From Oxytricha trifallax (Eukaryota; Ciliophora; Spirotrichea; Sporadotrichida; Oxytrichidae): DNA of 64,000 nt. The DNA lies in NCBI GenBank assembly GCA_000711775.1, contig ARYC01000724.1:62001-126000 (forward strand), read 5' to 3'. Under the pieces are notes generated by a model, which was not told where the DNA came from, searched no databases, and saw only the letters and a list, made by a program, of their open reading frames with translations. Below are positions 56,180-64,000 of the stretch, piece by piece (the stretch's first letter is position 1; every line of letters starts with the position of its first letter). Position numbers and translations under genes: made by a program.

Positions 56180-58393
56180 ATGTAAATTAGTCCATCAAAA
56201 TCTTAATAAAAATCAACTTTTAAGATAGAGTCAAAAACCCCCAAACATTCCAAGGGAGGGGAGCATTCCGAGTAAGTCAAAGAAGAGGATAAATTTTTCA
56301 AAAATTACTCTCTACTCTTTGTTTACGGCTACAATAATTTTTCAGCGAGAGATGCCAGACATTTGGAAAGGAAATGTCTGGCTCATGGTGCCAAAATTTT
56401 CTATATCTTTGAAAGTAAGTAAAATCCATATAAAATAAGATAGAGTATTTAAACTTAATTTCAATTTAGTTAATAAGAAGGATATTCATGAGATTTTGAG
56501 ACAAATGGATTATATTATAATGCCACATCATACCCTTTCTCCCAAATCCTCGGCTTCTACACATAGAGATTTTGTGAGACTAGCTAGGCTTTTTGAAATC
56601 TCCTATGATGATCTTATGCATTGTCTTTAAAATGAAGGCTAAGGAATCACATTTATTTACAATTTTATGATATAAGAGGGTATTCTAAGGCTTTTATTGA
56701 ATGATATTTAATAAGCATTTGTTGATCCGAAGTGGATTGAAGATTGTATGGAAGCAAAGGCTTTGGTAGACTACAGAAATTGCCAATTACTCCTGCCAGT
56801 CGAGCCCTGTGGTCTAATGAAAGATGAAGCCTACCAGCATAATCTTGAGTCTCCCGCTCACCTCCAATGTCACTTGAACAAAGCAATGAATCCTGAAATT
56901 GACGAACCTACAGAAGAAGACAATTTAGATATTGAGGCAAATCGTAGGTTAAGGAAGCAAGAACGAAAATAGTAACAATATGATGATAAGCACTACCATT
57001 CTTAGAAACATAAAAGACAAGACTTCGATATTGAAGATCTAGACGAAGAGCTAAAAAAGGAACATTTGGAATTAAAAGATTAAAAAGATAAGGAAAATAA
57101 TAATTAAAGTAATCAAGAATAAAAACTCATGAGTCTTGGCATGTCTACAGAAGGAGGTACTCCTCTCAAATAAACTAGAGAATCTATAACCTAGTCTCTA
57201 TCTACCTCTAAAAAGCGTCCTCGTCCAGATGTAGATGAAAAAATTGATAAACTAGGTTTTGGAAGAATTGATAAACTTTTCTTTCCAGCAACAAACGCTC
57301 CATCGTTCTACGATCCTATGGATGCAAAATCTAAACAATTTGGTCAGTAAAAGCGCCTCCCATTAAATGACGTAATCATCAATCAACTTTAGCTCAAGCT
57401 TATTCATTCTTAAAAAGAGAGAGATCAAGAATAGAAAGCTTAAGAATTCCAGAAAGCATTGGATTATTTCTAAAATCTTAAGTCTCCTGTTATGGACATG
57501 TTGGATCTTGAAGACATACCTTAGTTCAACAAAGAAATCATGAATCTGTTGAAGGACTTGACTTTCTCAGGAGGTGACTACATCGAGGATAAGCTTTTAG
57601 ATTATGAAGAGCACTTCATGGCTTTATTAGAGGAGACAGGTGGTGACAGAGAAAAAATGCTTTAAAAATTGAGCGTCTCCTAAAAGTAACTTCTGTAAAA
57701 TTACAAAGATTTCGAAATTCTAATCTCTAGAAATGAAGCTCAATAAGTCCTTGAAATTATAAAGCAGACTTGCCTAGAATTAATAGATACTTAAGAATAG
57801 AAAGAAAATCTAAAAATAGAACTATGCGGTGCCTATAGTAGAGGTGTCGAAAAATTCGATCTTATTGACATTTTAGTCCAGCTACCCTAAATTTAAAATA
57901 CTGATATGTTTCTGATGAACCTAAATGAGAAGATGTTTGATAAGGGCAATTTAGCAATGAGACTAGATAAATTTAGAGTCAGTGCAACAGGAGCTTAAGG
58001 AGGATAATTGGCTTTTAAGATAGACGATCAATCTCATGCCATGAGAGTTGACATCCATTTAGCTATTAATTATTTTGGCTACATTCCTTTCCACTTTATT
58101 TTATTGCCTGTGATTGTTACCCTGAAGATGAATTTCCTTATGCCCATCTGTATTTCACAAGCCCCTATGATTTCAATCTCTGGATAAGAATGAAGGCAGA
58201 ATAGAAAGGTTACGCCCTGAGTGACTGTGAAATGCTTCAAATCCTAGACTTCGAGGGAGAGAAGCTCTTAATGCCAATGAAGATAAAGGTTAAAGAAGAA
58301 AAAGATATATTTGAAACTTTAGATTTATAGTATCTTGAACCAGAAAAGAGAGAGGAGTTTGTTAAGCAACACCTAAATACTTTTATGTAATGA
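56180..58393 (+). CDS. Family X DNA polymerase with N-terminal BRCT domain
   Basis: Resembles Pol lambda/mu/TdT, gap-filling polymerases used in end joining. A BRCT domain (about residues 35-170) reads NYSLLFVYGYNNFSARDARH, HGAKIFYIFEINKKDIHEIL, MDYIIMPHHTLSPKS and VDPKWIEDCMEAKALVDYRN. A basic, low-complexity linker carries SKKRPRPDVDEK. The catalytic part has LLKDLTFSGGDYIEDK, YKDFEILISRNEAQQVLEII, the palm motif CGAYSRGVEKFDLIDILVQL, MRVDIHLAIACDCYPEDEFP, YAHLYFTSPYDFNLWIRMKA, EQKGYALSDCEM and the terminal KEEKDIFETLDLQYLEPEKR. The stop TGA is at 58391. The usual palm GDxD reads D-L-I-D: the second and third metal Asp (ID, RVD) are kept but the first position is Leu. One intron (about 56413-56468) and one IES (58078-58105) are resolved. 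Pol X enzymes repair IES excision gaps in other ciliates. Confidence 0.88.
58078..58105 (+). other. 28-bp IES in the Pol X palm, pointer TATT
   Basis: TATT at 58074-58077 and 58102-58105, same phase. Removal joins RVDIHLAI to ACDCYPEDEF. Confidence 0.75.
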
Positions 58394-58560
58394 AGTAACT
58401 TAAAGCTCATTTATGAGAGAAACGAAGAAAATATATGCTAAATTTAATTTCTTTTACTAAATAAAGTAGAATATATAGTGCCAATTAGGATTTAATGTTT
58501 CCTTAAATCAGTATTATAAAATTTGTAGCAAATAACTTGAAATTAGATTGATTTTAATTT

Positions 58561-59771
58561 TCATAGCTTTTCAATACTTGAGAAAATTGGTTTGTACCTT
58601 GGTGTCTTCATCAATATATCTATAATGAAATGTTAAAGACTGAGAATAAACTTTACCTTATATTTTATTTTCAGGCTTATATTATCTTAATATGGTCGAA
58701 GCTTTGTTGTCAATGATTCCGATGACAGATGAGTCTCTGTGAATATTGACATTTTTAAGCAAATCTTAAATTTAAGAAACCCTTACTGACTTCTTGTTTT
58801 TACGTTTAATTTCCTTCACAATTGAACTTCCTTTGATTTTTCTTTCATTAATTAGCCCAAAGTTAGATAGAGAGGTAGTTTATATCAAATTGATTTGTTT
58901 ATTATAAAATTAAACCTAATTTAATTATAAAATTAATAAACGATAAATTGAAATTTTCTTATTTAAGACCTAAATTAATAGCTGGTAATTAAGTTTTAGT
59001 CGAATCCAAATTATCATCTCCCTAGCTCTTCTAAGAATTCATAGCTTCTTAAAATTGTTCTTATTCCAGAGTATTATTCAAAGAAAGCACTGTGCTCTGA
59101 TACTATTTTGCATTATTCAAAGTTTATGGATTTTTTAGTAATTCCTGGACTGAGATACTTTTATTAAGAGAACTCTTTTAATTGAGTTTATTGAACTTTT
59201 TCTCTGCAATCCTTAAAAGCCTTAAGTGTTTTTTCTAATGCTTCTTTTCATCGATTTAAGATAAATTTCCATCATGAAGTTAACTCTTCTCAAGAGTTTC
59301 TTAGATTCTTCTATCGAAATATTCTTTCATGTGATGTGAATCTATGTCTATTTTCAACTTTTAAAGGAATGGTAATGATGTAGTGCCATTTATTCCTCTT
59401 TTAAGGCTTGAAAAATTACTAGCATCGTGCTTTCTTACTTTAATTGGCTTATTTTACTGTGAAGTCTTGTCAATTATAGTGTCTTGCACTTTGCTTTCTA
59501 AAGTTTGATTTATTGAATGAGTTCCTGGAACAGGTTCTTATCTACTGCGCTTTAAAATAGCTCTAAAAGTTTCATCTCCAAAACCACCATCTTCAAATTA
59601 CGATTTTTGTTCTTATATTCTGTACATTGGAGTGTTTTCGTCGTTGTTAAACGGCAGAGAAATTTTTCCTTCAAGAACTGTAAACGGTACAACTAACTAC
59701 TAGTTAGCGTCTTGGTGAGGAGGAAGTTTCCTATCCCACGTATGTAGTTTCTTGCCTCCACATAAAATCAT
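58561..59771 (-). CDS. Unknown basic protein
   Basis: ATG 59771: MILCGGKKLHTWDRKLPPHQ, VVPFTVLEGKISLPFNNDEN, FEDGGFGDETFRAILKRSRQ, KVRKHDASNFSSLKRGINGT, HHMKEYFDRRIQETLEKSQL, NKSISVQELLKNPQTLNNAK. After an AT-rich gap (about 58870-58975) come LINERKIKGSSIVKEIKRKN, SQIQDLLKNVNIHRDSSVIG and IIDNKASTILRQYKPENK. A short intron (about 58627-58660, GTAAAG...TATAG) precedes DILMKTPRYKPIFSSIEKL and TGA 58561. Family unknown; nuclear location is plausible from the basic clusters. It may be continuous with the gene to its right. Confidence 0.65.
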
Positions 59772-60029
59772 ACAATCTATATAAATTCATCAAATCCTTT
59801 TCTTCAATGATGTTATAATCTTCATATTTTTACAACCAGTATTTTCATTTTATGATGATAAAAATTTCAAATATTCTATCAAAAAAGTAGCACACATTAA
59901 TGTTAAAATTATATGAGCTGTATAATTTTACAACATATAAAAAAACAGATAAGTATTAACCTTGAAATTATATTAAAAAAATTTTCAATTTAGGGTTAGT
60001 TTACAAAATTAAATTTTAATTCAGGATCA

Positions 60030-60985
60030 GGAAACTTCCTTAGGTGGCGGGAAAATGCAGGGGGTAGGAATATCCTATTCCCGCGTCTTGTAATATATTT
60101 ATCTTTGGGAGAGTACTTAGAAACGGAGTAGCAGCTGATATATTGTTTATAAAGCTTAATCTTCTATCAGGGTTGCTATAATTTGTTTAAGCATTGTCGA
60201 TGCTCACAGTTGAATCTTCAATTTTCAAAGTAAATTATTTAGTGCTGATTTTAGGCTTATCATTATGAATTAGCTGTCTTCCGCTCCCTTATTGACTATT
60301 TTTAAAGAGAGATTTTTGCTTATTTACTTAATTGCCTATACTTCCTGTGGAGGATCCAAATGTGTCCTGACTATTCACCTTATGTTTTACTAGTTAGTAC
60401 TATTATTTGCTTCTCGGGGTAAATTATGACAATAATTTAATAAAAATATGCAAATGGATCTGTTTTTTGGAAAAAAACTAGAGGTCAAAATTCAATGCAT
60501 AAGTTTACTTAAACTGTCATAAAATGCATCGCGCTTTTTCTTCTAAATTTGGCTATATCTCTTCTCATCAATATTAATTTTATCATTTGCTTTATCATCT
60601 CTACTCAAATTTTTATTTTTTAGCTTCCTCTTTTTCGCGATTTCTTCCTAATAGTTAATCACGAATCTGGGCTTTTTCTCAAAGAAAATTGATTTATACA
60701 TGTGGATTCTGTCATTCATATAATTATGTATAAACTAAATTTTATAATTGTACATCATTTTGCTTTAATTATAATTAAATAATTAAAATATAGATTAACT
60801 TGATCTAATAGCAGACTGAAGTCAGTGGCTTTAGATTTATCCTGCCTTAACTTAATGGCATTTTGAATGTTTTTGACTTGTTCTTTGGCCTCACCTACAC
60901 TCATGTTGGAGAATCTTAGTTAAAGAGCTTAAATGTCCTCTTCAGAGATATTATCAAGTAAAGCTTGAGACTATTACTAATCTAG
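60030..60985 (-). CDS. Unknown basic protein, N-terminus missing
   Basis: Coding begins abruptly next to the foldback element at 60982: ILDQQQSQALLDNISEEDIQ, LQLRFSNMSVGEAKEQVKNI and IKLRQDKSKATDFSLLLDQ. After a gap (about 60725-60790): YMNDRIHMYKSIFFEKKPRF, VINYQEEIAKKRKLKNKN and EKRYSQIQKKKRDAFYDSL. After another (about 60425-60520): HKVNSQDTFGSSTGSIGNQ, GSGRQLIHNDKPKISTKQFT and PDRRLSFINNISAATPFLST, followed by QDAGIGYSYPLHFPATQG. No TGA occurs in that frame until about 59855, so the gene may continue by a further joint into the gene at 58561-59771. The start codon must lie beyond the foldback or on another MDS. Confidence 0.55.
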
Positions 60986-61428
60986 TATATTCAAAATGGG
61001 GAAATTGTAAAAATAAAATTCAAATTCAAATTATAGTAATATAAACAGCCTAAAATTTGCAAGGGGTTTAAATAGAATTTGATATAGTAAGTATCCAAAA
61101 ATGTCTGTATAAAATGGCCGTTACTATGCACCAACTTCAACAAAAAGTTGGAAAGTTCGAATCCTGCTTTGGAAATTCTTTTATTTTTGTTATAAAATAA
61201 ATGAAAAATAATATTGGAACTAAAAATAAAAGAATTTCCAAAGCAGGATTCGAACTTTCCAACTTTTTGTTGAAGTTGGTGCATAGTAACGGCCATTTCA
61301 TACAGACATTTTTGGATACTTACTATATCAAATTCTATTTAAACCCCTTGCAAATTTTAGGCTGTTTATATTACTATAATTTGAATTTGAATTTTATTTT
61401 TACAATTTCCCCATTTTGAATATACTAG
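60982..61428. repeat. Foldback element with B-box-like motif in both arms
   Basis: Arms of about 215 bp (60982 to about 61198 and about 61212-61428) are almost identical in reverse complement, with ends CTAGTATATTCAAAATGGGG and its complement. Each arm carries GTTCGAATCCTGC (61155-61167 plus; 61243-61255 minus) after a hairpin CCAACTTCAACAAAAAGTTGG-like stem, which together look like the anticodon and T arms of a tRNA. The 101- and 72-residue frames here mirror each other because of the palindrome and are not genes. The left end abuts coding sequence. Confidence 0.85.
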
Positions 61429-61826
61429 ATTAATATAAAAAAAATATGGAGTAGTCTGGAAAATAAAAAACTATCAAAATAGAAATAATATTTTGCTTAA
61501 TACATTACATAATAAGTTAATAAAATTTTTATAAAAAATAGAGAAATCTTGATGGTTGAATTTTAAAGTTATAAATTAATTAGGGATAACTCGCACGTAT
61601 ATAATAGAGTGATTCTTTCAAAATTATAAAACCCAGGATTAGTAAACAAATCTACATCATGTAAATATTTTTATGGGTTTTCGTAATATTATAACAATTT
61701 TTTGTAAAGCTTTACAAAAATTTTCTCCATAAAAATGTACTCACTTTTAAATATAAGAATTTAATATAAAAATGAAGATAATAAACTATTATTTAATTGA
61801 TTTTTATTTAAATACTCAAACTAAGT
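61429..61826. other. AT-rich intergenic stretch
   Basis: Nothing supported, except that an upstream MDS for the gene at 60030-60985 could lie here. Confidence 0.5.
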
Positions 61827-62589
61827 TCAATTTAATGTATATTGTGTCATTCCCTCTGCCAAATTAAGCCTTGTCAATGAATCACTTAAAGTCTTGCGCT
61901 TGTGCATCTATATAGCTGTATTCTATTAGTCTTTCAAGTAATTTAGAGTTAAGGAGGAGCTGTTTTGCTGATACGGATTGTTGCCCAATGCATATGAATT
62001 CAAGTTCATGTTGCTTCTGTTTTAATTGCTGTTTATACTTGCGTTACTAACTCCTCGCAAGTTATGTGCATCAAATAGTAAAAATATAGATTAATCTGGT
62101 TTGTTAAAACACTTTATATCCATGTCTAGAGTCTATTTCTCGATAAGGTTTTAACGAATTTCCTTTATATTAATAAAATGTATACACAAAATTTTATGTG
62201 TCCTAAGAGTGCTAGTATTAGTATGATCTTCACTGGCATTTTTCCTTTTCTTTTTAGGTATCATGGCTTTAAGTTTGTCAGGGCGGCTGAATAAATTTAG
62301 AGCAGAGACCTCCATAAGATTCTAGTGATGGTGCGAGAGTTTCAAGTTTTTGCCATGATGAGGTTTGTTGTTATTTTAAATCTGTAACAAATTAATTATC
62401 AATTTCAAGAATCAAATATATAAATATGTCAATAAAATCTGTGAGAAATATTTGGGAATATTATGTATAAAATTTCACAAATATTGTGATAAAGTGGATT
62501 ATACTTTAATAACTTACATATTTCTCATTTTGTACGGGAGAGGCATGATTAGAATGCGTGATTTAGTTATTATAGTTTACAGTCTACAT
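61827..62589 (-). CDS. Unknown Asn/His-rich protein
   Basis: ATG 62589: MQTVNYNNQITHSNHASPVQ and NEKY. An intron (about 62381-62518, GTAAGTTATT...TTACAG) follows. Then NNKPHHGKNLKLSHHHQNLM, VSALNLFSRPDKLKAMIPKK and KRKNASEDHTNTSTLRTHK, followed by DIKCFNKPDQSIFLLFDAHN, NLNSYALGNNPYQQNSSSLT and HKRKTLSDSLTRLNLAEGM, ending TQYTLN with TGA 61827. The basic PKKKRK cluster is a good nuclear localisation signal. Family unknown. The intron exit and later frame are uninterrupted, so this gene appears to have no IES. Confidence 0.7.
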
Positions 62590-62847
62590 TATATTAATTT
62601 ATATATAATCAATATGCTATAAAATATTTAATTAATTACTTTGAAAGGCTTCGTTAATTAATAATTATGCCTTTTCGCCACTTTTACTAATAATAGCCTC
62701 ATATAATCTTTAAGATTTATTGTTTCTTTTGATAATAATTAAATGAGTTATTATATGTGAAAATATAGTTTTAAATTATAAAAAAATTAACTTATTCTGG
62801 AAGTCATATAAATAAGTGTTATATATAATAAAATTATGATTAAATCT

Positions 62848-64000
62848 TCAAATATCATAATCTTCCTCTTATTACTGATAACTATAATCTGCTTCATCAT
62901 TATTATTATTATTGCTTCCATGAGCATCAGCTTAAAGTTGATTGTACTCTTCATTCTGCTCATCGTCTTCATCGTAATTGTTATTATCATCTTCATCATT
63001 ATTAGCATTAGTAATTTGTTTGTTGGAGATACTGGTTCCATTATTACCACCAAAATTCTAGCCATTATTAGTCATTGAGGAGCTTCCTTGATTCTTGTTA
63101 GTTTGATGCATAAAGTCTTCGTCCTTGTCCTCTCCAATTGTGATGAGCCTCTCCCCACCTTTGATGTTTTATTCGATCGGTAGTTATTCAGCTGGATGAA
63201 CTGGTGCTTCCAAGTCACCATCGACTTAATCGAGGATACCAGCCATCAACTCTTCATTCTTTGCCATTTCATCCAAAGATTTTGCTATCTTTTTCAGCAT
63301 GAGAAGTTAGGGGTAGTTTGGATCTAAGGAGAGAAACTTCTGTAAGTTTTCATGCTAGATTTGTCTCTTTCTTACACCTCTCTGCTCAAGAATGCTAATT
63401 TAAAAGTAGATATTAATAAGCATAGTAATTCATAAATGCGGAAGAAATCCTTGGAACTTATGAGCTCAACCATGTTCTGCTTTGTTTTAGTTTTTACCAG
63501 TTGCTCGTATATGGCACCATCGAAGAAATCATAGAGAGATATATTTAATTCCATTAATGCCAGGATAATTTTTGCGAGAATTTTGATTGATTTGGCATCG
63601 AGCTAAGTCAGGTCCATAGCTGCTTCGCCCTTCTTCTTCTTTTTCTTTTTTGTCTGTGAGTTAGTGTTGGGAGTCACATCTGATTTCGATTTATCTGGGG
63701 AAGACTAGGATTACTCATCAGCTTTACTAATTGATTGTTCTTCTTGTAATTCAGGTTTTGAGGGGTCTCCATTAGCCTCTTCGTCATCTTAAATGCCAAA
63801 GTTTTCCATGATCACGATCAATTTTAAATTTATATTGAGAAATTCTATACCACTATTTTATATTAATCAACTCCTTTACCATAATGGCATTCTCCAGTTC
63901 AGGTTTAGTAAGCACTCGCATTAAGCAAGCCACTTAAATCTCCTCGAAATCAGTGATACCCAATTCTTTAATGCCCTCCAGAAAACCTACTGGACTAAGT
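62848..64000 (-). CDS. Unknown acidic protein, 5' part outside window
   Basis: The coding frame enters from the right edge: VGFLEGIKELGITDFEEIQV, LMRVLTKPELENAIMVKELI, then after an IES VIMENFGIQDDEEANGDPSK, a Lys run (TKKKKKKKGEAAMD), LDAKSIKILAKIILALMELN, YDFFDGAIYEQLVKTKTKQN and LISSKDFFR. After a second IES: ISILEQRGVRKRQIQHENLQ, KFLSLDPNYPQLLMLKKIAK and LDEMAKNEELMAGILDQVDG. An Asn/Asp-rich tail ends QQQEEDYDI with TGA 62848. The repeated ELxxAIMVKELI...MENFG pattern resembles ciliary and EF-hand-adjacent helical proteins, but no family can be named. An ATG at 63807-63809 is internal once the first IES is removed. Confidence 0.7.
63400..63437 (-). other. 38-bp IES, pointer ATT
   Basis: AAT (minus ATT) at 63397-63399 and 63435-63437. 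Removal changes the frame and joins KDFFRI to SILEQRGVRKRQ. Confidence 0.65.
63822..63870 (-). other. 49-bp IES, pointer TTGAT
   Basis: ATCAA (minus TTGAT) at 63817-63821 and 63866-63870. Removal joins NAIMVKELI to VIMENFGIQDD in frame, showing that the gene continues beyond the window. Confidence 0.88.

Noticed and set aside
60991-61419. Two frames giving the same C-terminal peptide on opposite strands
   Set aside because: They are mirror images created by the foldback palindrome.
62787-63078. Frames rich in Ile/Met on both strands
   Set aside because: They are shadows of the Asn/Asp-rich tail of the minus-strand gene.
1-64000. TBE-type telomere-bearing transposons or telomeric C4A4 repeats
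   Set aside because: No run of CCCCAAAA and no transposase, kinase or zinc-finger frames of that family were seen.
1-64000. Paramecium or Tetrahymena germline as source
   Set aside because: The genetic code would fit, but pointers such as ATCAT, TTG and TGGTTTT are not TA-bounded, and a gene scrambled on both strands points to a spirotrich.
1-64000. Pseudogene interpretation of the many in-frame TAA/TAG codons
   Set aside because: They occur throughout conserved domains at Gln positions in many unrelated genes, so the code is reassigned.

Overview
The window looks like germline (micronuclear) DNA of a spirotrich ciliate, most likely a hypotrich of the Oxytricha/Stylonychia/Tetmemena kind. 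Three things seen directly support this. (1) Every recognisable gene reads TAA and TAG as glutamine and stops only at TGA. (2) Genes are cut by short AT-rich segments that break the frame and start and end in a short shared word (a pointer); taking out the segment plus one pointer copy restores a conserved protein. (3) One gene (PPIL6-like) is scrambled: its pieces are out of order and on both strands, and 7-14 bp pointers of matching codon phase link them. The species cannot be named from this sequence. Pointers such as ATCAT and TTG do not fit the TA-bounded IESs of Paramecium, and the code is not that of Euplotes. In this annotation MDS means a retained (macronuclear-destined) segment and IES an eliminated one.

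Left part, 1-27.4 kb: very AT-rich, with no complete recognisable gene. It holds long foldback (inverted-repeat) elements at 1-722, 4108-4935, 7370-8034, 9171-9577, 10740-11445 and 17622-17982, and a 1.6 kb terminal-inverted-repeat transposon with an 8-bp target duplication (21605-23213). A broken MBF1 gene copy lies inside an inverted-repeat element (1703-2462). An island of ordinary composition with small TGA-free reading frames lies at 14.29-15.66 kb. A few short, orphan, coding-like patches also occur.

Right part, 27.4-64 kb: packed with genes, usually 50-600 bp apart. In order: an NAD-dependent epimerase/reductase; NECAP (clathrin-coat accessory protein); CTU2 (tRNA 2-thiolation), split by a foldback with C-rich/G-rich ends; an RGG-box RNA-binding protein with a whole alpha/beta-hydrolase gene nested inside one of its IESs; a third copy of the 9.2 kb foldback family; ATG14/UVRAG-like; an unknown coiled-coil gene; scrambled PPIL6 cyclophilin; a coiled-coil gene; a bZIP factor; an N/G/Q-rich protein; a Q-rich putative transcription-type protein; a SENP8-like deneddylase; dynactin p24 (DCTN3); four unknown genes; a BRCT-family X DNA polymerase; and further unknown genes to the right edge. 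The last gene runs off the window.

Genes on the two strands alternate, as expected if each becomes its own small macronuclear chromosome. Spliceosomal introns (GTAAG...AG) coexist with IESs; they were told apart by splice sites versus pointer repeats. No rRNA, confident tRNA, CRISPR array, transposase gene or telomeric C4A4 run was found.
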